From assembly GCA_963854735.1 (NCBI GenBank), contig OY978108.1:806001-870000 (forward strand): a DNA stretch of 64,000 nt, read 5' to 3'. The notes under the pieces are model-generated. The model did no database searches and was not told the origin of the DNA. It saw only the letters and a program-made list of their open reading frames with translations. Position numbers and translations under genes: made by a program. How positions within the stretch are numbered: position 1 is the first letter of the stretch; each line of letters begins with the position of its first letter. Positions 45,211-57,762 of this stretch are shown here, piece after piece. Source of the DNA: Marvania coccoides (taxonomy: Eukaryota > Chlorophyta > Trebouxiophyceae > Chlorellales > Chlorellaceae).

Positions 45211-46436
45211 ATGTTTGGAGGCGACATGTTTGCTGGCAACCAAGGGAAGGCCATGGTACGTTGCGTTTTGAAAGAATTGCTCATTTCTATTGCTGTCTTC
45301 CGCACAATTATCAACCCTACAACGATTCATGCAGGAAGCTAGCTTCAAAGAGTTCCTCTCCCGCCCCGAGAACCGCCCCTTGGTGGAGAAGCACCAGCGG
45401 CGAGAGGTGAAGCAGGCGGTGCAGCTGCAAGAAAAGACGGCGGCGCTGCGATTCAGGGACAAGGTGCTGGAGTCGGACTACGAAGCCCAGGTGGCCATCG
45501 CGCCTTTCATGAAGAACCGCGTCCTGCGCCGCGTCATCCAGACTTTCTGCAACGACCCCCGGGGCGATTTCGCAAAGTGGGCCACCAACCCTCGGGTGAT
45601 TGAGATGCTGCAGGCGGCGCAGAAGCTGATGGATGAGGGGCGGCTGAGCGAGGAGGAGGTGGAGGAATTCATGCTACGCACGCTGCGGGACCCGGCCAGT
45701 GAGCATCACGCCGAGTTTGCCGCAAAGAGCAAGCAGGTAGCAAGGCTGCCGACGGACCAACTCGTGGAAGCCCTCAATGAACACGTACGCCCATCATTTT
45801 TTTCTATTCTTCCCCCCACTTATTGCATGTGCACTTCCTTTTGTTCACCACTAATAGCGCTGGTTCTGGCACCCTTTTTTAGTAGCGTGTCTTTCGCTTA
45901 CTCTTTCTTAATGCTAATCAATAAATCTACTGTCCCGCCTGTTCACTCTTGTTGTTATAACACCAATTTTAATTTTGTTGCAGTTGTCCGAGCGAAGGCA
46001 GGGCAACTCCGCGTATCGCTCTGGCAATTACGGCACCGCCCTGCAGCACTACGAACGCGCCCGCGCCGTCGTGGACCTCGTGCGCGGCCTCAGCCGCGCA
46101 GACCAAGCCGAAGTTGACCTCAACCGCGTCGCCGTGCTGTGCAACATCGCTGCAGTGCGGCTGGCGACCAAAGACTTCGGCGCTGCTGCTCAGGTCTGTT
46201 CCGAGGCGTTAAAACTGGACCCAGGCTGCGTCAAAGCCATGGCGCGCAGGGCCAAGGCCATGCTCGGGAGGCATGAGTACAGGGCAGTGCGGGCGGATGT
46301 GGCGGCTCTGCGGCTGATGGGTCCCCAAGGGGCGCACGAGGCAACGGCCCTGGAGGCGGCGCTGCGGCAGGCCGTAGCTGCCGACGCCCAAGCTGAAAAG
46401 GCCACTTTTGCAAACATGTTTGAGCGCAGCACTTGA
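45211..46436 (+). CDS. TPR co-chaperone-like protein
   Basis: Three phase-0 exons (45211-45255, 45335-45784, 45984-46436) encode 315 residues. Residues about 60-165 form a helical region including KWATNPRVIEMLQAAQKLMDEG, which recalls STI1/DP-type co-chaperone repeats. Residues about 165-290 form a TPR array: GNSAYRSGNYGTALQHYERA, VLCNIAAVRLATKDFGAAAQVCSEAL, VKAMARRAKAMLGRHEYRAVRAD. The second and third repeats carry the Asn and Lys/Arg positions used in carboxylate clamps that hold Hsp70 or Hsp90 tails, so a co-chaperone role is likely but inferred. The N-terminus is Gly/Phe/Met-rich. Confidence 0.75.
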
Positions 46437-47061
46437 ACAGAAATTGCGGTTTATTCCTGAAGTTGAATTTTTTTAACAATCTCGATATATCTTATCTTCT
46501 TCTTCTTCCCTGATGTATTATCTAATTTTAAATGGAATCTGACAACAGCATTCTGAGCCTCATTTTAAATTATATTTAATTTTATTAGTTTTAATGGGAC
46601 GCGGCCTGAACTGCTCCCCACCGGTCTCTGCACATACCGCTTGTCCTCATCCCCAGCTTTACTCCAGGAAGCGCTGCTCGACAGTGCCTATGATACGGCG
46701 TTCGAATTAGCGACGTTTAGCTAGAGACACCAACTTGATGTGAACATCCAATTTCAAAATATTATAAAGCGCGGCTGATGGGCGTCTAGAACTCCGAAGC
46801 GCTTCGTATAATACCCTTCAACGTTTATTATCTACTCTCGTATCCTCCCCCGTACGCCCTACGAGTCGCAGCTGGAAACTATTTTGGAGGAAGGGATCTT
46901 CTTCGGCCCCCCTTCGGCCCCGTTCCGGAAAATTGGAATGTGAATTTTCATTGTCGATTCATTTACGACAGCGCAGGGGTCTCCGATAGAAGCGAAGTGC
47001 CCCTTAAACCACGCAGACCTGCGTCACTCATTTTCATTTTTCAACTTGGCTGCTACTCGTG
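46437..47061. other. Intergenic region carrying a copied gene fragment
   Basis: About 625 bases between the TPR and ATPase genes. Apart from the DNAJC8-derived fragment listed separately and a TTCGGCCCC direct repeat near 46900, nothing was recognised. Confidence 0.45.
46601..46662 (-). pseudogene. Fragment copied from the last exon of the DNAJC8-like gene
   Basis: About 62 bases match 49893-49955, the C-terminal coding part of the DNAJC8-like gene 3.3 kb away, with roughly eight differences. One is a missing C that breaks the frame. Same orientation as the source. It has no open frame of its own. Confidence 0.7.
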
Positions 47062-49289
47062 ATGCAGCGCAGCCCATTTGGCCATGGGCGACTGCCAAAC
47101 CTCCAATTGGGAGTCCAGCGTGCCTCTTCTGCCACCCACAGCGCTCAACACGCCTTTGGTAGGGTTTCTCTTGTCGATCGGCGCCCAACTTTTGATGGGA
47201 CGATAAACCCGCCACAGGCTCCCTGGCAAGCTCGCCAGCACGGTCATGTTGCGTTTGCTACTGGAAAGGAATCCCATTCAAACGAGTTTGCTGCTCAACC
47301 AAAGGCAAGCATCGCTGCTCCACGTCTTTCTCTGGTAGACCCGAAGCTTGTCGCTTTCAAGGCGCCGCCAGGAATCGAATGGGTGCCGCCAGCTGAAGAT
47401 GTGTTTCCGGCGGAGGGAGGCGTGAATGCCACGCAAGCGGACGCGGGAGTAGGGTGGCGGTTTCTCGACCGCGGGTACGAGCTTGATTACTTGCGTCGTG
47501 GCTTCGTGGGCTCACCTGAGCAGCCTTTAGTGCTCGTCGGCCCCAGAAATGGCGGGAAGACGGTGAGTGGTATTGACGAACGTTGCTTTTGTTGTTGCTA
47601 TCTGCTTGCGTGTTTCTTTGGCGATTTCATTTGAATGCCCGGTCTCATTTGAATGGCCCTTCAGGCGCTTCTGAAAGAGATTCAGCGGGTGGAGGGCCCC
47701 CGAGCTGATCTTAAACTGTGGAATGACGCCTGTGTGGAGTCCAGAGCTGGTGGCTGAGGCTTTGCGCGACATGGCACGGCAAATCCCCTCCGGGATGGGC
47801 TGGGAGACTGTCATGGAGGCTATCCCCCAGCTTGAGAAGGTTCCAGAGCTCCTCATACAGGCTGTCAGCGCGCTCATCACCACCGACACCACCAACATTT
47901 CCGACACAGTGGAAACTACAGAAGAGAGTGCTTTAGATGCTTTCATGAAAGCTTTCTTCCCTGAAGAGAAGGCCAGTAATCTGGTGGCAGTCATCAATTC
48001 GTATAGAATCCTGCTGGAGAGCAACACCAACCTGAAGGGCCAAGTGAATCCCGTCATTGTGATAGGTGCGATTTCTTATTCTCTTGCTTAGTTTTCTATT
48101 TGCATGCACACTCTGACTCGGTTCACGCCCTCGACGGCTCCACTAACTGCAGACGAGGTCAATGCGATGAAGCACTGTAAGACCTTCGCGCTTGAATTCT
48201 TCAGGCGCACCTGCACAGCGAACTGGGCGCACCTTGTCTTGGCCACGTCCGATTCGTCCATGGTATCCTGGCTGAGCACGCGTAAGTTGGCGTCTATTGA
48301 ACTACTACTGGTGGCGTCTTTGGGTGCGCTTCAAGTCTCCTTTGGCACTCAACGAATGGCGATTGCAGTGTGCGGTGGCAGGCTCCTGGCTTTATTGCCA
48401 GGACCAAAGCTTGCCTCTCTGTTGTGTGGCCTTTGTTGCCTTCTCTGTGCGGAGTCCAAACTTTCAAATGTATATTTGTTGTATTCGCCTGCAGATGGTT
48501 TCTCCGGCACGCTGCGAAACGTTGAGGTGCTGGGGGACTTCTCTCGTGAGGAGGCGCTGCGGTTTGTTCGTGGCGGGGGCCAGGATTCGATGGACCAAGA
48601 GTGGCCCGGCCTGATCAGCCAGTTTGAGGACGGCAAGCCTGAGCTGCGCAGAGAGGACTGGGAGAAGGTGTGGGGGGCTTGCGGCGGGAACCCCCACTTG
48701 CTTAGCGTCTGTGTGTCCAATGCATGGCAGTTCAAAGATTGGGGTGAAGGTATTCCCCGATTTATTTTGCCTCTCCGTTTCTGTTTCAAGTTTGTGTTTT
48801 TTTTCCTTTGATTTTATCATTGCGTGTTTCCCCTCGCGTGCTGCAGCTGTGCAGAAGGTACTTGCTGCGCCTGCTGCTGACGTGGACAACGCTCTTGAAG
48901 CCCCTGAAACCATTGGCCCTCCTGAGGGCGGCAGCCCTGCCCTGTGGACTGCAGTGGATTACAAGGCCGCCTTGCGTCTGATAACCGCTGCTGCACCCTC
49001 CTTCGCAGTCCCTAAAATAGTCTTGCAGTCTGGGCTTGCGAGCGACAGCCGCCTGGCAGAGGCAGGGCTCACCGGTGCCCAAGTTTTTCTCTCCATGATC
49101 GAGTACAACCTCCTCTCCGTGCGGCCGTACTCGCAGCTGGAGAGAGACATCCCCCAAGGCGTGTTTTTTAGGAAGATCAAGGGAGTGGGGGGCGTGGTGG
49201 AGGAAATGGAGGACTCTCTGGTGAGGATGCCGTCGCCTGCGCACCTCCACGCTGCTCTGAAAAACAGCCGCTTAGGGATCTTGGGGTGA
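47062..49289 (+). CDS. Archaeal-type P-loop ATPase, apparently frameshifted
   Basis: Five exons (47062-47562, 47665-48065, 48153-48281, 48495-48749, 48847-49289) would encode about 575 residues if a one-base excess in a run of five C (47697-47701) is ignored. In the sequence as given, exon 2 opens with ALLKEIQ straight after the Walker A GPRNGGKT but must shift by one base to continue as PELILNCGMTPVWSPELVAEAL. All later junctions then agree in phase. Walker B is VIVI-DEVN across an exon junction, and LVLATSDSSM fits sensor 1. The pattern matches the ATPase family common in archaea and bacteria (Pfam ATPase_2 type). An N-terminal extension of about 140 residues could be organellar. It is either a recent pseudogene or has a sequencing error in a homopolymer. 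Confidence 0.65.
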
Positions 49290-49875
49290 GGGCTGTGGAG
49301 CCCCTTTTGTAACTGCATCCACCCACCTGCATGCGTATCGTGTGAATTCTTTGTTTACCATTCTAAGTTAGGGCTGAACCGTTCTAGAGTACAAGGGAAC
49401 TGACCCTGTCTGTCTGGAGGCTTGTTCTTACAGAGAAAATAATGAATAATTACCTATTGACATGAGGATAGAGGGTCGTATCTAAAGGGATTTAAGGAAG
49501 AAAGTGTCCATGCCGTACGTAGAGAGCCTAATTCCAACTCAAAATCCAGTACATTCGTGCATATAAATGCGGTCTGATTCTGTAAGTGCTTTGTAATTGC
49601 AGTCATCCACACCGTCTGCAGAGGTGGCAGCCAGGGGCAAGGTAGACTGCTGCTGGCGGGAACATTTGTCGGACGAGGAAGGCAACCCAATCTGCTTACG
49701 CTGACGCTGCAGCGGCGATGGGCGGTGGCCCAGCATCTGCAGGGGATTAATGCTTAACACGATACAGCCCTCACTGATCCCCTCTCTCTCTTTCGCTCTC
49801 TCTCTCGAAACTTGTTTACTTTCCTCCCCCGAATTAATTGTCAATATTGATGGATTAACAAAAAAAATGCCAATC
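49290..49875. other. Convergent intergenic region
   Basis: About 590 bases between the ATPase and DNAJC8-like 3' ends. A CT-rich tract lies at 49783-49803. No gene recognised. Confidence 0.5.
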
Positions 49876-51232
49876 TCACTTTTTCAGGGGAGGCGGCCTG
49901 AACTGCTCCCCCACGGGTCTCTGCACGTACCGCTTGTCCTCATCCTCAGTTTTGCTCTTAGGCGGCTTCAGTCCGCCCACCGCCGCTCCGCCTTTGCTGT
50001 TTGTTTTGCTCTTTTTCGTCTTATTGGTGACAAAAGAGCGCCAGGAACCCACCCGGTCTTCCCTCCCCGTCTCCCAGGCCTTGTCCTGCTGCCTTTTACG
50101 CTTGGACTCGTCTTTTTCCTGTTTGAATTCTTCCTTGGCCCTCGTCTCCTCCTCCTTCATCTGCAGCGGGTTCAAATAAAAGAGCACAATGCAGTTAGAT
50201 CTATTACTTTCATACAGACAGAAACGCAAACAACATTCACAGCCACCACAATTCATCGCAAACTTTAGAAAGAAATGTGGCACACACGTCTCCTCCGGTA
50301 AATCCATACCAGCATTTACTTTATACCGCAAAACTCACCCTCTTGGTCATCTTTCGCCGCTTCCACTCCGACTTGGCCAGTACCTCCCGCGCCTTTGTCT
50401 TCCACGCCTCGTGAAACTCCGCCGTCGCCTCCCAGCTGGCCTGCACCCCAGCCTTCCCTGCGTCATCCAGCACCGCCGCCAACCGCGCTGCAGCGTCATT
50501 TTTTGCCGCTTTCTTCCACGTTTTCAGCACCTCCTCCTTCGCCAGCCCCAGAATGAAGTCTAGGTGCTGCCGCTTCTCCTCGTCCAGCAGCTCCTTCTGC
50601 GCGTGGCCTATGGTCTCAAAGGCGTCTTTGGCTCGGGGGTGCGTGCATTTGTCAGGGTGTACTGCCAAAGACACTTTTCTGTACTGCCGCCGAATGTCTT
50701 CGGGGGTGGCGTCAAATCGCAGCGCGAGCGCCTCAAAAGGGTTCAGCTTGAAAGCGCCCAGGATGCGGTTGACTTCGTTTTCTCGGTCCACCTCCCGCAT
50801 GTCAGAGTAAAAAGCCTGAAGCAGAGGGGCGCAATTGAAACCAGTCAGTTCAAGGAGAGTGCGTTGAGGGAACACATGGATTTAAAGGAGGAGGATGGGT
50901 TTAAAATTGCGTGCGGCTGGGCTTTCAGGAGCATGTTTCTGCAGCGAAAAAATACCGAGATAAATAACAGTTGTTGTTTTCACCTTCATGTCAGCGTCGT
51001 CGTAAGGTTTGATATCTGCAGCCTCGCTGAGCGCCTTTTCTCGGTCCTCCTGCTCCCGCTGCGCGATGACCAGGGGATCCTCCTCTGCCCCCTCCTCTTT
51101 CTCTTCCTCTCCCTCCTCTTCTTCTTTTATTGTCGGCGGCAGAGCGGAAGCTGAGGGTCCGGCAACCTCAGCGCCTGTAGGAGCTGGCAACGCTGCCGAC
51201 GCGCCCTCCTCTGCCTTGATTGCGGTTTCCAT
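49876..51232 (-). CDS. DNAJC8-like spliceosome-associated J protein
   Basis: DNAJC8 (SPF31) is a nuclear J protein found with spliceosomes. Three phase-0 exons (51232-50984, 50815-50339, 50160-49876) encode 336 residues. An acidic low-complexity N-terminus precedes the J domain: VNRILGAFKLNPFEALALRFDATPEDIRRQYRKVSLAVHPDKC, with HPD intact. A long helical region with LAKSEWKRRKMTKR follows, then a Lys/Glu-rich helix. The C-terminus RYVQRPVGEQFRPPPLKK is conserved in this subfamily. A degenerate copy of this last part lies at 46.6 kb. It is divergent from the SANT/MT-A70-like gene with about 360 bases between starts. Identification is good. Confidence 0.88.
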
Positions 51233-51590
51233 TGTTGATGGCGCAGCTGTGGCCACCGAATGGTCAGGTCTTGGCAAATCCAAAAGGTAAAAATGTTGTT
51301 TGCAGGCCAAAGTGCTGATGCGCCGCGTCTGCACGATTCTTAAATTTCTGGAAATTAGATCATTTGTGCCGAGCAAGCTGTGCTCGCCGAAAACGCCCTT
51401 AACATGCAGCATTCGAAGCACGCTTTTGCAAAATCGAGTTTTCTGCTCGCAGCACAGCTAAAATAAACCAAAATTTAAATTTATAATACATGCACAGGTT
51501 GTTCAACCTCTTAGAAAACTGCAGGAGCGCTGCGCCATGGCCTGGCCCCGACTTTTTGAATGATGTTATACAACTTTTCTGTTCAATCCA
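51233..51590. promoter_or_regulatory. Divergent promoter region of DNAJC8-like and SANT/MT-A70-like genes
   Basis: About 360 bases between outward-facing starts. No TATA box recognised. An in-frame extension of the DNAJC8 frame upstream to 51421 is considered leader. Confidence 0.35.
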
Positions 51591-53914
51591 ATGACGAACC
51601 GCCTGGAGAACGTGTTCAGCCAAGCAGCTGTAGCTGGCTGGTCGGAAACCATCCAGCAAGCATGGCGGGCCCGCATCACCAGGTAAGGCAACACCAGAGG
51701 CTTCTTTTTCCTCTGCCGTCTGAACACTCAACTTACTGTTACCGCTGCAGTCCTGATGCTTATCTGCGTGCTCTCCCAGCACCTGGCCAGCGCCTGGCCA
51801 CTGGGCCTTGGACCACTTCAGAGGAGGCTGCCTTTGAGGGGCGCCTGGCAGAGTTTCAGCAGCAGGGCTGGCCTCTGGCCTATTGGGTGAGTTGAGCAGC
51901 AAAAATAAACCCCTATCACGCTCTAAAATTATTTATCGAATTTAAACATCTATTATCCATTCTAATTGCTCATAATACCACTCTAATGGACTACTTTCCC
52001 CCGGCACTGCGTCAAGAATTTCTTTCGCACGTTTCCACCCTTTCTGGCCCAAACCAACGTCGCAAATTCGCAATGCTTAATTGATACGCGGAACCAACCA
52101 AACCAACCATTGATCTCCCCCTCTGCGCAACGCAGGGCATCTTCTCGCTGGCGCTGCCCCACCGCAACGGCGCCCAGTGCCGCACTTTTTACCGCAATTC
52201 TCGCTTGTTCCGCCCCACCGAGGAGCAGTATCCGCCGCTGGCAGCCGTGAGCTCTTGCCTGGCCCACCACAAGCTGGAGCTGCACACGATGTGGACCTCT
52301 GCTGTGGCGGAGCAAGTGGCTGCCAAAGTCGACAGCTGGCTCAGCAGTAGCAGTGCCTCGGAAAATCTCGTCCAGGCGCTAGCCATCAATGTCGGCAGCA
52401 GCGTAAAATGCTCGGGTAGCAAGGGGCTCGGTGGGCCGCTGCAGCAGCAGGATGGAAGGGTCTCAGTGTCTCCGGCTGTGCCTGCTGCTGCCGCTGCTGC
52501 GCAACAGCCCATGCAGCAGCAGCAGCAGCGCCAGTCTGTGAAGAGAAAGCAGCCGCTGCAGGGAACGCCCTCCCTGCCACAGCAGCAGCAGCTGCAGCAG
52601 CAGAGCGGCGGGTCAAAGCCTGCAAACGCTCCTACCGCCCCCAAATGGGGCCCTCCAGCAGCCAAGAAGGAGAAACCCGTCCCCGCAGCTGCCGCAGCCA
52701 ACGTCCGGGTGTTTGTAAAGAAGGCAGCCAGCAGCAGCGATGACGATGATGACGCTGATGACTTTGTGGCTGGATCGCTGCGCAACAGACCGACTGCGAC
52801 ACTGCCTGCTCTCTCTTCAGAAGAGAAGCAGCAACAGAAGCAACTATCCACCGTCGCTGCTACTTCCAGCAAAACCAGCAACGGGACAACGGCCAGAGCT
52901 CCGGCTGCGCGGAGAGGGAAGGTGAATCCCGGTGCAAAGAAAAGGCGGCTGGGGCGGGTGCACAAGCACGCCGCATTTGACGCCGCTTCCGGAGCCACCA
53001 CCGTCACGGCGGAGGCACTGCTGGCTGCCGCAGACCCTCTGGACGGCTCTGAGCGGCTCACCATCGTGCGGCTGGACAAAACGCGCACGCTCCCCGGCTG
53101 GGCGCGTCCTGTCCTGCCGTACTGCCCTCCTCTGCCGCCCATCGCAGCTGAAACTACCGCTGACGGCGCTGTGGTCCTCACTCAAAGCATCCTGGACCAT
53201 GATTTCAGCGCTCTGCCCTCCGCTGGAGGCATCACCGGCGTGATCATCAATGCCCCGCTACAAGACAGTGCGGCCAGCGCCAAGAAGAGAGAGCCTTCAG
53301 CAGATGGCGTCGCCAGTGAGGAGTCCAGTGGCGTCACTGCAGAGCAGCTGGCAGGGCTGCGACTGGGAGAATGCCTGGCTTCAGACGCGATCGTGTGCGT
53401 GTGGGCGCGTAAGCGGCAGGTGGGGTCGGTTATCAAGGCGATGGCAGAATTCTGGGGGTGCAAGTACGTGGAAAATTTGACGTGGGCGCAATTAGAGCCC
53501 AGTGGTGCAGTTTTCGCCGCCCCTTCGCCGCTGTTTCAAGCCTCCCATATGACGCTGGTGATGGGGCGTCGAGGGGGCGGCGGGAACGCTGAAAAATGCG
53601 GCAGTGGGGACAAGAGTGGCAGCAGCGGTGGCGGTGGCGATGGCGGTGGCAAGAGTTTAGAGCTGCGACATCAGCGCAGTGCTGACGTGGTGATGGCGCC
53701 TGCGCTGGGCGGAGGGCGGTTCCCTGACGCGGTGCGCGAGGCGCTGGAGACACTGCTCCCGCCGCCGCTCGAAAATCGGCAGCAGGGGGAGGGCAGCAAC
53801 GGTGGAACAGCGAGCGCTGTGTCAGGCGGGCCGCCGAGGCTGCTGGAGGTGGCGTTTCATGGGGCGGAGCCGGGGGTAAGGCCTGGGTGGGTAAAGCTGG
53901 TGCAAGCAGGCTAG
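51591..53914 (+). CDS. SANT/Myb domain fused to a degenerate MT-A70-like domain
   Basis: Three exons (51591-51682, 51751-51886, 52136-53914) encode 668 residues. Residues about 45-100 resemble a SANT/Myb domain (GPWTTSEEAAFEGRLAEF, WGIFSLALPHRNGAQCRTFY). A Gln/Ala/Ser-rich, Lys-containing linker follows to about 360. The C-terminal part follows the MT-A70 methyltransferase pattern: ILDHDFSALP, then VIINAPL where active enzymes have DPPW (residues 448-451 read NAPL), AIVCVWARKRQVGSVIKAMAEFWGCKYVENLTWAQL, HMTLVMGRRG and RLLEVAFHG...GWVKL. The changed motif suggests a non-catalytic partner, as METTL14 (EPPL) is for METTL3. A role in RNA or DNA adenine methylation is inferred. The MT-A70 match is by pattern only. 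Confidence 0.7.
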
Positions 53915-54127
53915 CAGCTGTCAGGAGTTAATGGGAATGTAAAGGAGAGTTCAGCAGGGAGGAGCGGCGGCCCAGCAGACTGTCTCTATCTATTTCATGC
54001 TCGTAATTACATTTTTATTTTTTATTTCTATTCGGTGTGAGCACATTTGCTTTAAGATACTAGCAAGGCCTAGCCCACCGAATTTGTTTTTAGTAAAGTT
54101 GAATTGAATTCTGCGCCGCCTCTGTAG

Positions 54128-55532
<1,405 letters not shown>

Positions 55533-55930
55533 GAAAAGAGCTGTAAAGGGGATTGTAAATTGAAATAAGGTTGAAATTGGGTGGATGGCGGTTGGTTTGG
55601 CGTCTGTGATATTTCTGGTGAGGTCTGGGCGCTTGCTGGTCTAGCCACGCAGCGTGAGAGCACGTTGATGCCTTGACTACACCGCTCGAATTTCGTGAAA
55701 TGGGCTCTGCATGAGTCAGTGTGCCAAGGCCCCAGCTGGAAAGATTCAGATATTGCTAAACAATGATTGAATCGAGCATTTTTTTCGCGTCTGATCAAGC
55801 ATCGCATTAAAATAAATAAATTCCAAGTATTTTAGATCGCGATCCACAGCTCATCGCCCCAGATTTCTCTAAATTCACGCACTTTTTGCGAAAGATCTTC
55901 ATATAAACCACCCACTCCGAACCCATCACG
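55533..55930. other. Intergenic region upstream of TL29
   Basis: About 400 bases between two plus-strand genes. It holds the TL29 promoter; CATATAAACC at about 55901 may act as a weak TATA element. Nothing else seen. Confidence 0.4.
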
Positions 55931-57477
55931 ATGCTCGCGCAGACCTCGCTGGTGTCCACCACTAAGCCCTTTCTGGCTGCCACCCGCGCCGCGCGTCGCT
56001 CGCAGCAGAGCAGCCGCGCGGTGGTGTGCTCTGCAGTGCTGGAGCCTCAGCCTGCCCGCCGCTCCATCATGCTGGCTGGCCTCGCTGCCCTCCCGCTGCT
56101 TGGCATGGCACCGGCTGCCGAGGCCAAGCTGATTGACAAGGTCATCCCCGCCAAGTCGCTGTCGGCTTTCCAGCGCAAGGACCTACTGTCGGACTTCCAG
56201 GTAATTTTTTTTTTTTGATAATTATACTACAGCGAACTAGAATAGTTTTTAATGCAACAGTCCAGGTTATAAACGAAGCTGGCAAAAATATTCTCCTTAA
56301 CCATTTTTGGCGGCAATGCAACCCCCTTCCTGCTTTTTTTTCTTCCTCAACTGCGATACCGTCCTAAATTATAATTCGATTTTTCATCATTTTTTTTCCT
56401 GAATTGAAACTTCCTCACGTAAATCAAAATTTAATGCTTTGCAGGCCCGCGCTGAGGCTGAGATCAAGAAGGTGGTCACCAGTGCAGACGGCCCCGCTGC
56501 CATGCGCCTGCTCTTCAACGACGCAGCCACCTACGACGCTGTCGCCAAGACCGGCGGCGTCAACGGCTCCATCGTCACCTCTGAGGAGCTCTCACGCCCC
56601 GAGAACAAAGACCTGAAGGAGCTGACGGGGCGTCTGGACAAGGCACGCAAGGCGCTCAAAGCGACGGGCAACCCTGGGCAGAAGGAGCTGACGTGGGCCG
56701 ACACCTTCGTGCTGGCTGCCAAGGTGACGCAGCAGATGAACTGGCGTGCGGAGAAGGTGGCCAAGAACCCCAAAAACGGAGAGTACCTGGTCAACAGCTT
56801 CGGTGAGTTAACGAGCTAATTTGGAAAGAAAATGACTAGGTATTAATAATTAATAGTAATATTTATGGTGGTGTTAGTTATGGGAGAGATGAATTGTTCA
56901 TTTAGAACCGGCCATTAATTTTTATTAATACAGCCCTTTTTTTTTGAACTTCCCAAGTTTCAGCTGTGGAAACAAACAGCCCTTCGTTTTCACCAGTCGT
57001 TTTTAATCGTAACAAATAATGAATCCCCACCTTTCTTTTCAACCTTATTTAATCACAGGCAACCCCTTCACCGTCCGCCTGGGCCGGCCCGATACCACCA
57101 CCCCTGACGCCCCCGGCCGCTTCCCCGGCCCTGGCGCTTCCGCAGCCGACGTCCTCGCCTTCTCGCAGACCTTCGCAGTGAAGGACCCCGCTGAACTGTC
57201 CGGCCCCTTTGGCAAGAAACCGCCCTTCTGGGAGCGCATCATGTTTGTGCTTTGGACCGCTGCCCAGCCCGACCCTGCCGCAGCCGAGGCCATGCTGGCC
57301 GCAGAGCCCGCGTTCGCGCAGTACAAGGAGAAGTACGACAAGAGCAGGGCCACCAACTTCCGCCAGGACTACGAGATCGACTTTAACCAGTTCTTCAACC
57401 AGCTGGCGGATCTGGCCAAGGTGGACACTGGGTACTACCTGTACGACGTCACTATCAAGGTTCCCGAACGCCTGTAA
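55931..57477 (+). CDS. TL29: Thylakoid lumenal 29 kDa protein (APX-related, TL29/APX4)
   Basis: A lumenal protein of the ascorbate-peroxidase fold associated with photosystem II; in plants it has lost peroxidase activity. Three exons (55931-56200, 56445-56802, 57059-57477) encode 348 residues. The N-terminus is a bipartite lumenal targeting signal: a Ser/Arg/Ala transit part (TRAARRSQQSSRAVVCSAV), a twin-Arg-like RR, a hydrophobic core (MLAGLAALPLLGMAPAAEA) and an AEA cleavage motif. The mature part keeps APX-type blocks (MRLLFNDAATYD, NGSIVTSEELSRPEN, LTWADTFVLAAKV, FWERIMFVLW). The distal His and other haem-pocket residues of active APX are not seen at the expected places (RLLFNDAATYD where APX has RLAWHD). 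Identification is good. Confidence 0.9.
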
Positions 57478-57762
57478 ATGGAAGATCGATGAGCGATGTT
57501 TTCCCCCCATTTTTTGTGACAGAAGCTTTTTGGCAAAACGGGTTCGCTGTGAGCTGCGGATGGGGAGCAGCAGCAGCATGGTGGGGTATTATTTGAATTG
57601 CTTGATTTTAACGATTTTTAGGGCACAAAAAATAGTAAAATAATAAATGAATACCACCATTAAATGAAAATTGGCGCGGTTGACAAGTAACGAAGTACAA
57701 TGTATCAATCAATCATTACCGCTGGAAGAATGAATCTGTTAAAATTGCACTCAGGACTACTA

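Noticed and set aside
48282..48494. Open frame continuing ATPase exon 3 (ELLLVASLGALQVSFG)
   Set aside because: GTAAGT donor and CTGCAG acceptor with matching phase mark it as an intron.
52189..53181. Minus-strand 330-codon open frame rich in Cys/Ser/Ala
   Set aside because: Antisense to the Gln/Ala-rich linker of the SANT/MT-A70-like gene; repeated codons explain the openness.
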